Origin: Romboutsia sedimentorum
GTDB taxonomy: Bacteria > Bacillota > Clostridia > Peptostreptococcales > Peptostreptococcaceae
Assembly (NCBI RefSeq): GCF_030131845.1
Contig: NZ_JASKYM010000007.1
Span: 1 to 64,000, forward strand
Length of the DNA: 64,000 nucleotides
Direction: 5' to 3'
In this document: positions 1 through 7,668 of the stretch, piece by piece
How positions within the stretch are numbered: position 1 is the stretch's first letter
Layout: every line of letters begins with the position of its first letter
The notes under the pieces: model-generated
Seen by the model: only the letters and a program-made list of their open reading frames with translations
What the model was told of the DNA's origin: nothing
The model's database searches: none
Made by a program: the position numbers and the translations under genes

Positions 1-130
1 GTTTATCTAGGGCTCAGATACTGTTATATATCTGGCTTTATGTTTCGTTTGTTTCAAATTCTATAAATTAACCTACTGTTTAATTTTCAAAGTTCATTTT
101 CAATTTCGTTTGCCCTTTTCTTAAGGACAA
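1..130 (-). other. Leader of an rRNA operon lying beyond the left edge
   Basis: Read on the minus strand, this is the untranslated leader of an rRNA operon transcribed leftward. A boxA-like antitermination element, TGAACTTTGAAAA, lies at 84-96 and is followed by the AT-rich tract that usually precedes 16S (sometimes 23S) rRNA in clostridia. No mature rRNA sequence is inside the window. The recognition rests on leader composition and boxA resemblance; a 16S gene starting just outside is inferred. Confidence 0.65.
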
Positions 131-135
131 GTATA

Positions 136-164
136 ACTATACCACCACAAATATATATCGTCAA
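136..164 (-). promoter_or_regulatory. Strong sigma-A promoter of the rRNA operon
   Basis: On the minus strand a TTGACG -35 box (159-164) is separated by exactly 17 bases from a TATAGT -10 box (136-141). It lies about 40 bases upstream of the boxA-like element. The near-consensus boxes and spacing fit an rrn core promoter. Confidence 0.75.
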
Positions 165-170
165 TACTTT

Positions 171-482
171 TTTATAAGTTTTTTTATAAATTTATTATTT
201 CATATATTATAACTAAAGTAAAACTACTACTTTATCTACAATTTATATCATTATTCCTTATCATATTTGTTGTATTATAAACGTATATTCAAATTTTTCT
301 AGGAATATTTTATTCTTTAATTTTTATAATCAAAAACATATATACTACATTAATATAGAGTATAATATTAATATACTATAAATATTTTATTAAACGTTCA
401 AATTTATGGTAAGTATATTAATATGTACATTGATGTATATATATTTTAAATAATATTATCTATATAATCGAGGAGGTTTTTT
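171..482. other. AT-rich divergent intergenic region
   Basis: This 312-base stretch separates the leftward rRNA promoter from the rightward hemolysin III gene. It is very AT-rich and has no coding signature. The only clear signal is the AGGAGG ribosome binding site at 471-476, six bases before the start codon at 483. I could not settle on a promoter for the rightward gene. Confidence 0.5.
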
Positions 483-1130
483 ATGAACAATTATCTTAGA
501 GAACCAATAAACGGATTTACACATCTTGCAGGTGCAGTTTTATCTTTTATTGGATTATTAGCATTAGTAATAAAAACAACATTGAATGACCATTCTACTA
601 TATCACTAACAGCTGTGATTATATTTGGGTTAAGTATGATTCTTTTATATGCAGCTTCTGCAACTTATCATTTGGTAGTTTCTAGCGACAAAGTTATAAG
701 CTTCTTAAGAAGATTAGACCACGCTATGATATTTGTTTTAATAGCTGGTTCATATACTCCATTTTGTTTAATAGCATTAAATGGTGCAACTGGATGGATA
801 TTATTCGGAATAATATTTATGGCTGCAGTTGCCGGAGTATGCTTTAAATTAATTTGGTTTAACTGTCCTAGATGGATTTCTACAGTTATATATGTTGCAA
901 TGGGATGGATTTCAATTTTCTTAATAGTTCCATTATATAAAGCTCTTTCTTTACAAGGTATAGCCCTACTTATCGGTGGTGGAGTATTTTATACGATAGG
1001 TGCTTTAATTTATGCAACTAAACCAGAGTTTTTAAAATCAAAATATCTTGGTTTTCATGAAATTTTCCACGTTTTCATTATGCTAGGTACTTTAACTCAC
1101 TTTTTCTGTGTATTTAAGTATGTAATATAA
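483..1130 (+). CDS. Hemolysin III / PAQR-family membrane protein (TrhA/YqfA-like)
   Basis: A 215-residue integral membrane protein of the bacterial PAQR (hemolysin III) family with about seven transmembrane helices. It shows the family's putative metal-binding residues: the serine/histidine of SATYH near residue 60, the aspartate of RRLDHAMIF near 79, and two histidines of FHEIFHVF near 193-197. Length is normal for the family. The physiological role of bacterial members is poorly defined: haemolysis when overexpressed and membrane homeostasis have both been reported. The start is fixed by AGGAGG six bases upstream. It is a single gene, convergent with the metal ATPase gene and ending at a shared hairpin. 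Confidence 0.88.
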   Translation: MNNYLREPINGFTHLAGAVLSFIGLLALVIKTTLNDHSTISLTAVIIFGLSMILLYAASATYHLVVSSDKVISFLRRLDHAMIFVLIAGSYTPFCLIALNGATGWILFGIIFMAAVAGVCFKLIWFNCPRWISTVIYVAMGWISIFLIVPLYKALSLQGIALLIGGGVFYTIGALIYATKPEFLKSKYLGFHEIFHVFIMLGTLTHFFCVFKYVI

Positions 1131-1145
1131 TAAGAGTACAAAATT

Positions 1146-1196
1146 AAAGGAAGTATCTTTAATAAATGATAAAAATCATTTTAAGATACTTCCTTT
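1146..1196. terminator. Bidirectional terminator between hemolysin III and the metal ATPase
   Basis: A perfect 14-bp stem (1146-1159 with 1183-1196) is followed by a T-run on the plus strand. On the minus strand the upstream A-run supplies the tail. It serves two convergent genes. Confidence 0.85.
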
Positions 1197-1206
1197 TTTT
1201 ATATTA

Positions 1207-3579
1207 CTATTCTTTCATAGCTCTCATAGCATTTAAAACTGCTATTAAAGCAACTCCCACATCTGCAAATATAGCTTCCCACATAGTAGCAATTCCACCT
1301 GCACCTAATATTAAAACTATTATCTTAACGCCTAGGGCAAATACTATATTTTGCCATACTATCTTATTAGTCTTACTTGCTATTTGTATTGCTTTAGCTA
1401 TTTTGATTGGTTCATCTGTCATAAGAACTACATCTGCAGCTTCTATTGCTGCATCAGATCCTAAAGCTCCCATCGCTATACCTACATCTGCACGAGCTAA
1501 AACTGGTGCATCATTTATTCCATCTCCAACAAATATAACTTTTTCTTTTTCAGACTTCCCTTTATATATCTCTTCTAGTTTTTCTACTTTATCACCAGGA
1601 AGTAAATTTGAATATACTTTATCTACTCCCAATTCTTTTGCTATACTACTTGCAACTTTATCGTTATCTCCTGTTAGCATAACAATTTCTTTTATTCCTA
1701 TAGATTTTAATTGTTTTATAGCTTCTATACTGTCATCTTTTATTTCATCTGATATTACTATATATCCTCTATAAACTTGATTCACGGCTATATAAACTAC
1801 TGTTCCAACTTCTTTAGCTTGAGAATAGAATATATTCTCTTTTTTCATTAGTTTTTCATTTCCAGCTAATATATGTTCATTGTTGTAGCTTATTTTAATC
1901 CCATAAGCTGCTATTTCTTCATAACTTGCTATCTTATCTAAATCGATTTTTTCATCATAGTAGCTTAATATCGATTTAGCTATAGGATGATTAGAGTTAG
2001 CTTCAGCAAATGCAGCATATTCTAATAGTTTATCTTCTGATATACCCACTGGATTTACTTTAGTTACTTTAAATACTCCCTTAGTAAGAGTTCCTGTTTT
2101 ATCAAATACTACTGTATCTACACTTCTTAAAGCTTCTAAATAATTACTTCCCTTTATTAAAATCCCGTTTTTAGATGCAAATCCTATTCCACTAAAGAAA
2201 CTAAGTGGTATAGATAATACTAATGCACAAGGACAAGAAACTACTAAGAATATTAAACCTCTATATAACCAATCACTAAATAAAGCATCTGGTATTATAA
2301 TTGGAGGTATTACTGCTATTAATAAAGCAGATATAACTACAATCGGAGTATAGTATTTTGAAAACTTAGTTATAAAGTTTTCTGTTTTAGATTTCTTGCT
2401 ACTTGCATTTTCAACAAGGTCTAATATTTTAGCCACTGTTGATTCACTAAATTCTTTACTTACTTTTATAGTTAATAATGCGTTTTTGTTTATTACTCCA
2501 GATAATATAGCGTCTCCTTTTGAAACTTCCCTAAGCACAGATTCTCCTGTAAGAGCTGAAGTATCAACCATTGACATTCCATCTAATACTACTCCATCTA
2601 AAGGTACTTTTTCACCTGGTTTTACTACTATTACATCCCCTACACTTACTTCTTCTGGCGAAATAACTTTTATCTGTGAACCCACTTTTAAGTTTGCGTA
2701 ATCTGGTCTTATTTCCATAAGAGCACTTATTGATTTTCTTGATTTACCAACTGCCATTCCTTGTAAGAACTCTCCTATTTGATAAAACAACATAACTCCA
2801 ACTGCTTCTGGGAACTCACCTATTGCTAATGCCCCTACTGTTGCTACTGACATTAAGAAGTTTTCATCAAACATACGACCTTTTATAATATTTTTTATAG
2901 CCTTTAATAGTACTTCTCCACCTACTATTATATAAGCTACTATAAATAGTAAATCGCTAAATTGATTTTCAAATCCTGTTGCAGTTTGATATATACCAAA
3001 TATATACACAATCGACCCAATTATTAACTTAGCTAAATCTTTTTTATCTATATCACTTTTAGCTTCTTTTTTTATGTCTTTATTTATTTTGGTATTTTCA
3101 TTATTTATTTGTATGTCTAGTCCAGGCTCTGTATCATTTATTATACCTATTACCTTTTCTATTATTTCTTTTTCATTTTCAGATTTTTTTATTTGTATAC
3201 TTAATTTCTTATTTATAAAATTTAAATTCGATAACTGTATTCCATCTAACTTAGATACTTTTTCACTTATAACTTCTGCACAGTGTGCACAATTTAATCC
3301 ATTTAAAATTATATCTCTTTTAATCATTGCTGCATTTTCTAAAACTTCTATATCTAGTCCAGGCTCTGTTGAATTTATTATATCTATAACTTTTTTCATA
3401 ACTAATTCTTCATCTGAAGAGTCTATTATGTTTAAAGTTAATTTTTTGTTTATAAAGTTTAAATTAGCAGATTCTATATCTTCTAATTTTGATACCTTTT
3501 CATTAATTACTTCTGCACAATGCGCACAGTTTAATCCCCCTAGTATGATCTCTTTTTTTATTAAACTAGCACTACTCAT
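1207..3579 (-). CDS. cadA: P1B-type heavy-metal efflux ATPase (Cd/Zn/Pb), CadA/ZntA-like
   Basis: A 790-residue metal-exporting P-type ATPase of the plasma membrane. Two N-terminal heavy-metal-associated domains each carry GLNCAHCAE (CxxC at residues 18-21 and 97-100). The core has the actuator TGES near 344, the intramembrane CPC at 449-451 (SCPCALVLSIP), the phosphorylated aspartate D493 in DKTGTLT, an HP motif near 540 and GDGINDAP near 690. CPC with this context indicates the Zn/Cd/Pb subgroup rather than copper exporters; exact specificity is inferred. The repressor gene ends 12 bases upstream, so the two form an operon under the metal-responsive operator at 4051-4080. Confidence 0.93.
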   Translation of the reverse strand: MSSASLIKKEIILGGLNCAHCAEVINEKVSKLEDIESANLNFINKKLTLNIIDSSDEELVMKKVIDIINSTEPGLDIEVLENAAMIKRDIILNGLNCAHCAEVISEKVSKLDGIQLSNLNFINKKLSIQIKKSENEKEIIEKVIGIINDTEPGLDIQINNENTKINKDIKKEAKSDIDKKDLAKLIIGSIVYIFGIYQTATGFENQFSDLLFIVAYIIVGGEVLLKAIKNIIKGRMFDENFLMSVATVGALAIGEFPEAVGVMLFYQIGEFLQGMAVGKSRKSISALMEIRPDYANLKVGSQIKVISPEEVSVGDVIVVKPGEKVPLDGVVLDGMSMVDTSALTGESVLREVSKGDAILSGVINKNALLTIKVSKEFSESTVAKILDLVENASSKKSKTENFITKFSKYYTPIVVISALLIAVIPPIIIPDALFSDWLYRGLIFLVVSCPCALVLSIPLSFFSGIGFASKNGILIKGSNYLEALRSVDTVVFDKTGTLTKGVFKVTKVNPVGISEDKLLEYAAFAEANSNHPIAKSILSYYDEKIDLDKIASYEEIAAYGIKISYNNEHILAGNEKLMKKENIFYSQAKEVGTVVYIAVNQVYRGYIVISDEIKDDSIEAIKQLKSIGIKEIVMLTGDNDKVASSIAKELGVDKVYSNLLPGDKVEKLEEIYKGKSEKEKVIFVGDGINDAPVLARADVGIAMGALGSDAAIEAADVVLMTDEPIKIAKAIQIASKTNKIVWQNIVFALGVKIIVLILGAGGIATMWEAIFADVGVALIAVLNAMRAMKE

Positions 3580-3591
3580 AATATTTACCCC

Positions 3592-3960
3592 CTATCTTTT
3601 ATAAGTTTCTTGAATATGATTTAATCCACAATCAAAAATTTGGCTTATATGACTATCATCTAATGAATAAAAAACTACTTTTCCTTCTTTTCTAAACTTA
3701 ACTAATCTAGCTTGCTTTAATACTCTTAACTGATGAGATATTGCTGAATGTGTCATTCCAAGTAAATTTGCTATATCACATACACACATCTCATTTGAAA
3801 ATAATGCATATAAAATCTTTATTCTTGTCGTGTCACCAAATACTTTAAACAACTCAGCTAAATCATATAGCATTTCTTCTTGAGGCATCTTGTTTTTAGC
3901 CTCAACCACTACTTCTTCATGAATTTCTTTACAATCACATACATTTAAATCTTCTTTCAT
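3592..3960 (-). CDS. cadC: ArsR/SmtB-family metal-sensing repressor (CadC-like)
   Basis: A 122-residue winged-helix repressor preceding the efflux ATPase. The C-terminal helix carries the full alpha-5 zinc site D-x-H-x10-H-x2-E (in DDSHISQIF...NHIQE). The alpha-3 helix has CVC (SNEMCVCDIA), and an N-terminal CDC pair is present, so the alpha-3N cadmium/lead site of CadC is also plausible. DNA recognition is in the segment THSAISHQLRVLKQ. The start was moved to the ATG at 3960: GGAGG lies 8 bases upstream, whereas an ATG 15 bases further 5' would lie inside that ribosome binding site. It probably represses its own operon and releases DNA on binding Cd, Zn or Pb. Confidence 0.92.
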   Translation of the reverse strand: MKEDLNVCDCKEIHEEVVVEAKNKMPQEEMLYDLAELFKVFGDTTRIKILYALFSNEMCVCDIANLLGMTHSAISHQLRVLKQARLVKFRKEGKVVFYSLDDSHISQIFDCGLNHIQETYKR

Positions 3961-4019
3961 ATATAGCACCTCCACAATTAATTTAATCTATTTTTTAATA
4001 AATATTTTTATAATATAAT

Positions 4020-4034
4020 TCACGCTAACGTGAC
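4020..4034. repeat. Small palindrome TCACG-CTAA-CGTGA
   Basis: This sits in the 5' untranslated region of the cadC-cadA transcript. It differs at one base from the palindromes at 34211-34226 and 34246-34260. The function is unknown; it could be an operator or part of a small dispersed repeat. Confidence 0.55.
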
Positions 4035-4050
4035 ATTTCAATTTATTAAT

Positions 4051-4080
4051 GAAATATATGAATAGTTATTCATACGTTTC
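4051..4080. promoter_or_regulatory. ArsR/CadC-type operator of cadC-cadA
   Basis: The core palindrome TATGAATAGTTATTCATA (4057-4074) is flanked by GAAA and TTTC, giving a 30-base dyad. It matches the ATGAATA...TATTCAT pattern bound by SmtB/CadC/CzrA repressors. It begins one base downstream of the -10 box, covering the expected transcription start, where a repressor would block initiation. Confidence 0.8.
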
Positions 4081-4109
4081 ATTATATGCTTGTATATTCT
4101 TTTTTGCAA
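4081..4109 (-). promoter_or_regulatory. Promoter of cadC-cadA
   Basis: On the minus strand TTGCAA (4104-4109) and TATAAT (4081-4086) are separated by 17 bases. The operator begins immediately downstream. The untranslated leader would be about 115 bases. Confidence 0.75.
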
Positions 4110-4221
4110 CTACTTTTATGTAATTTTTAATAAAATGCACATAATACTATTTTTTCTAATATATATATTATTAGAGTAATTATTATAGATGGTTAAGTAT
4201 TCTTAGGAGGGATGATTTAAT

Positions 4222-4722
4222 ATGAGTTTTAATATGTTCTCAAATAAACAAAGTGATGATATGGATCCTAATTATATATACCCTATGCCTTATATAGATC
4301 CTATGATGTATTCCAATGCTTATTTAGGTAATGGATCTAACAATCCTGAATACCAAATGGATCCCAATATGACAATGGGCGGTTATATGACTTATATGAA
4401 TCCTTATATGTATAATCCTGTGATGGGACAAAAACAAATGGAAGATGATGAATTTGATTTTGATGATATGGAAGATGAAATGATTATGCAAAATCAAATG
4501 CCAGGTATGCCTATGATGCCTCAAGGTATGCAAGGTATGATGCCTATGATGCCAGGTATGATGATGCCCCCTGGTATGATGATGCAATGTATGCCGGGTA
4601 TGCAAAATATGATGAATAACGGCATGATGCCTATGATGCCTCCGGGTATGATGTATCCTTATATGATGATGCCAGGTATGCCCCAAATAAATATGGAAGA
4701 ATTTGACGAGGAAGAAATGTAA
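4222..4722 (+). CDS. Methionine/proline-rich low-complexity protein of unknown function
   Basis: A 166-residue protein with about 48 methionines, concentrated in residues 93-155 as PGM, PMM and PPGMM tracts, with acidic patches near 73-86 and at the C-terminus (EEFDEEEM). There is no signal peptide or transmembrane segment, and only one cysteine. The start has AGGAGG (4205-4210) and the gene ends 90 bases before a strong terminator, so it looks genuinely expressed. Met-rich tracts can bind Cu(I), and similar low-complexity proteins occur in spore coats, but no function can be assigned. It is divergent from the cadmium operon. Confidence 0.7.
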   Translation: MSFNMFSNKQSDDMDPNYIYPMPYIDPMMYSNAYLGNGSNNPEYQMDPNMTMGGYMTYMNPYMYNPVMGQKQMEDDEFDFDDMEDEMIMQNQMPGMPMMPQGMQGMMPMMPGMMMPPGMMMQCMPGMQNMMNNGMMPMMPPGMMYPYMMMPGMPQINMEEFDEEEM

Positions 4723-4813
4723 CTTTTTTTGTAAAAAGTGTTATAAAATTATAATATTTGTCTACACTAATAAATGTATTCCTCATAATATTCCCCCAAT
4801 ATTATAAATACAA

Positions 4814-4848
4814 AATAAAGCCACAGACTTTTATGTCGTGGCTTTATT
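4814..4848. terminator. Bidirectional terminator
   Basis: A stem of 11 perfect pairs, extended by three more past a one-base bulge, has a short TTTTAT loop. T-runs are available on both strands. It lies between the convergent Met-rich gene and the gene ending at 4856. Confidence 0.85.
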
Positions 4849-4855
4849 TTTTTAT

Positions 4856-5944
4856 TTAATTTAAGAAATCCTCAAAATCATTTGACTCTGATTCAACAAA
4901 ATCATATAAAACATTTTCTTCAAAATATAATTCCTCTTTAAGTTTTATATGTTCCTTATAGTTGCATTGTAATATTTTATTTATATATTTTCTATCATTG
5001 TCACTATATGTTCCAACAAACAATTTATCTGAAAGTACATAATATATAGCTCTCATATCATTATTGATAACATATACTTCTTTTTTAACATGATTATTAT
5101 TAAAATTAAATCTAGTAAAGAATACTCCCGTTTCCATATTACATCTTAATAAAAACGGATTATCTATATAAAACTTCTCTAAAAATTCCTCATTATTATC
5201 TAATTCATATATGCTTACTACTTCTGGTTTTGATATTTCATCAAATACCTCAAAGTCATACATAGGTTCTTTTTCTGTTGCTAACATTGAATTTATTTTA
5301 AAACTATCATTATCATTATCCTTAGATATATTAAAGGCTATCTTAGATATATAATATCCATCGTTATCTTCATATATAGCTTCACTTATAAATTTATTTT
5401 TACCCTTTTTAGTTACTGTATTTTTTAAAAATGTTCCATTTATATTAGTAATATGCATATTAGAAAGTTCTTCACTACCTGAGAAATATTTTAAGCTTTC
5501 TCTATCCCATGCTATAAATCTCATTGTCATATAATTTATAAATTCAATTTCTTCAGTTATCTTTTTACATATTTTTGGATAAATTTCTTCTATTGTAATT
5601 TTAGGTTTATAATTTTTAATTATATCTATATATTCTCCTACATTCCCTGGAAGTGGTTTTTCATAATATTCATTTTTATTTCCATAGTAATTTACTAATA
5701 GTAGGGCCTCCTCTTCTGATATTCTAATTCTATCAGCACCTAAACCTCCCATTAGTCTTTCTTCTTCTCTATAAGCTTCATCTTTTGTAGGATTTTTTAA
5801 ACTTACATAATCAGCTAATCCTAGTCCTTCTGAATCTAGCAAAAAGTATTGATATATATTTTCTTTATCATTTTCCCAATTTATTAAAAGTCCCATGCTT
5901 CCCATAAGTCTTGAGTTTGTTACTTTAGCAAAGTTGAATTTCAT
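4856..5944 (-). CDS. Conserved-looking protein of unknown function
   Basis: A 362-residue soluble protein I do not recognise. It has no signal peptide and no transmembrane segment, is rich in Asp, Glu, Asn and Tyr, and has a mixed alpha/beta appearance. The N-terminal ~90 residues (MGSMGLLINWENDKENIYQY... to EEALLLVNYYG) look like one domain. The C-terminus ends in a strongly acidic stretch. It stands alone, with its own upstream region (5945-6136) shared with the divergent HAD gene and a terminator just downstream. Codon use resembles its neighbours, so nothing suggests recent transfer. Confidence 0.7.
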   Translation of the reverse strand: MKFNFAKVTNSRLMGSMGLLINWENDKENIYQYFLLDSEGLGLADYVSLKNPTKDEAYREEERLMGGLGADRIRISEEEALLLVNYYGNKNEYYEKPLPGNVGEYIDIIKNYKPKITIEEIYPKICKKITEEIEFINYMTMRFIAWDRESLKYFSGSEELSNMHITNINGTFLKNTVTKKGKNKFISEAIYEDNDGYYISKIAFNISKDNDNDSFKINSMLATEKEPMYDFEVFDEISKPEVVSIYELDNNEEFLEKFYIDNPFLLRCNMETGVFFTRFNFNNNHVKKEVYVINNDMRAIYYVLSDKLFVGTYSDNDRKYINKILQCNYKEHIKLKEELYFEENVLYDFVESESNDFEDFLN

Positions 5945-6145
5945 AAAATCACATCCTTTTTTTATGCGTACTTTATATATAATATCTTATTTAATATGTT
6001 CTAATATAATTATTATTTTCAAATTAAGTATACATTATATTATAAATCAATTTAACATAATTTTTTTTTAATTATTTAATATATTTTCACAACTTCTATT
6101 GAATATACTATATAATATAATAAATGCTTAATCGAGGTGATATTT

Positions 6146-6874
6146 ATGAAAAAAACAGCAGCTTTTTTTGATATAGACGGTACTCTTTATAGAGACTCTC
6201 TTATGGTTGAACATTTTAAGAAATTAATTAAATATGATATAATCGACCAAAAAGCTTGGTATGAACATGCAAGAGATACTTTCATGGATTGGGATAAAAG
6301 ACAGGGAAATTATGATGATTACCTAGACGATGTGTGTGAACTATATGTAAGTTCTTTAATCGGTCTTGATAAAACTTGTATAGACTTTACTAGTGATCAA
6401 GTTATAAAACTTAAATCTGATAGAGTTTATAAATATACTCGTTCAAGAATAAAGTGGCACTTAGATAACAATCATATAGTAATATTTATATCTGGTAGCC
6501 CTAACTTCTTAGTTGAGAAGATGGCTAGTAAGTATAATGTTACAGATTTTATAGGTAGTGACTATGTATTTGAAAATGAAATTTTTAATGGTACAGTAAT
6601 TCCTATGTGGGATTCTTCTAGCAAAAATACTGCCATAGATGAATTTGTTAAAAAGTATAATGTTGATTTATCAACATCTTTTGCATATGGAGACACTAAT
6701 GGTGATATAAATATGCTAAGAAGAGTTGGTAACCCTATAGCTATAAACCCTACAAAGGAACTTATAAACCATATCGCTAATGATGAAAAAATATCGAAAT
6801 GTACTAAGATAATTGTTGAAAGAAAAGACATAGTTTATTCTTTATCATCAAATGTAGATATTCTAGATATATAA
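6146..6874 (+). CDS. HAD-superfamily hydrolase, subfamily IB (phosphoserine-phosphatase-like)
   Basis: A 242-residue cytosolic phosphatase. Motif I is FFDIDGTLY near residue 10 (nucleophile Asp and acid/base Asp), motif II is FISGSP near 118, and motif IV is YGDTNGDINML near 190. The helical cap inserted between motifs I and II fits class IB (the SerB-like/TIGR01490 group). The substrate cannot be told from sequence. The start is set at the ATG preceded by GAGGTG. An in-frame GTG nine bases upstream lies inside that ribosome binding site and is unlikely to be used. It is a single gene ending at a hairpin at 6906-6935. Confidence 0.85.
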   Translation: MKKTAAFFDIDGTLYRDSLMVEHFKKLIKYDIIDQKAWYEHARDTFMDWDKRQGNYDDYLDDVCELYVSSLIGLDKTCIDFTSDQVIKLKSDRVYKYTRSRIKWHLDNNHIVIFISGSPNFLVEKMASKYNVTDFIGSDYVFENEIFNGTVIPMWDSSSKNTAIDEFVKKYNVDLSTSFAYGDTNGDINMLRRVGNPIAINPTKELINHIANDEKISKCTKIIVERKDIVYSLSSNVDILDI

Positions 6875-6905
6875 ATTTAATATTTCATATTAAAAATAAA
6901 CAACA

Positions 6906-6935
6906 AAAGGTTATGATTTTATAATCATAACCTTT
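6906..6935. terminator. Hairpin between convergent genes
   Basis: A perfect 13-bp stem with loop TTAT lies between the HAD gene and the ABC ATPase gene that ends at 6983. T-rich sequence follows on the minus strand; the plus-strand tail is weak. Confidence 0.65.
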
Positions 6936-6982
6936 AAAAATTACTATAAATTATTACTTTAAAATCTTGATACGACTCCTTT

Positions 6983-7657
6983 TTATTTGATGTTTAATTC
7001 ATTTAGTTTCTTATCCTTCATCAAATATATTTTATCAGATACCATAGCTATTTCTTTATTGTGAGTAACCATTATAATAGTCTTCTTATCTTCTTTTACT
7101 ATTTCTTTAAATATATTTATTATCTCTTTTGAAGTTTCTTCATCTAAATTCCCCGTCGGTTCATCAGCTATTATTAAATCACTTTCACAGCATAAGGCTC
7201 TTGCTATTGCTACTCTTTGCTGTTGGCCTCCGCTAAGAGTTAACACCTTTTGATAAATCTGATTTTTTTTTAATCCTACTCTATAAAGCATCTTTATAGC
7301 TATTTCGTTATTAGCTTCAGTTTTTATTCCTTTAATTGACATTGCTGATGTTATATTTTCTAAGGCACTCATATAATTTAATAAATTATATCCTTGAAAT
7401 ATTATAGACATATCTTTGTTTCGAAACTTCTCTAGTCCCATTTCTTTTATACTTTTGCTTTTGTATAAAATGTTTCCTTCCGTTTGAATATCTAATCCTG
7501 CTGCAAGAGATATAAAAGTAGTTTTACCCGATCCAGATTCTCCTATTATTGTATAAAATTTACCCTTTTCAAAATCTATATCAATGTCATCTAATATATT
7601 TTTATTTTGTTCATATGAATACGATACATTCTCAAAGCTTAATATAATATTTTCCAT
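6983..7657 (-). CDS. ABC transporter ATPase (MacB/LolD-like), module 1
   Basis: A 224-residue nucleotide-binding subunit with Walker A GESGSGKTT near 38, signature LSGGQQQRVAIARAL near 142 and Walker B LIIADEPTGNLD near 161. It belongs to the MacB/LolD/BceA group that partners FtsX-type permeases. It is the last gene of a four-gene unit (regulator, kinase, permease, ATPase) and lies 11 bases after the permease. The substrate is not evident; the context suggests efflux of, or resistance to, an envelope-active compound. Confidence 0.88.
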   Translation of the reverse strand: MENIILSFENVSYSYEQNKNILDDIDIDFEKGKFYTIIGESGSGKTTFISLAAGLDIQTEGNILYKSKSIKEMGLEKFRNKDMSIIFQGYNLLNYMSALENITSAMSIKGIKTEANNEIAIKMLYRVGLKKNQIYQKVLTLSGGQQQRVAIARALCCESDLIIADEPTGNLDEETSKEIINIFKEIVKEDKKTIIMVTHNKEIAMVSDKIYLMKDKKLNELNIK

Positions 7658-7668
7658 AACACTTCTCC

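Noticed and set aside
463..468. TATAAT just before the hemolysin III gene as its promoter
   Set aside because: The transcript would begin at or inside the ribosome binding site, and the TTGATG upstream is 27 bases away.
1166..1774. Long plus-strand open frame overlapping the metal ATPase gene
   Set aside because: It is antisense to a well-conserved P-type ATPase, with no ribosome binding site or family signature.
4324..4686. His-rich open frame on the minus strand opposite the Met-rich gene
   Set aside because: It is the mirror of the ATG-rich plus-strand repeats (CAT = His). It has no ribosome binding site, while the plus-strand frame has AGGAGG and a terminator.
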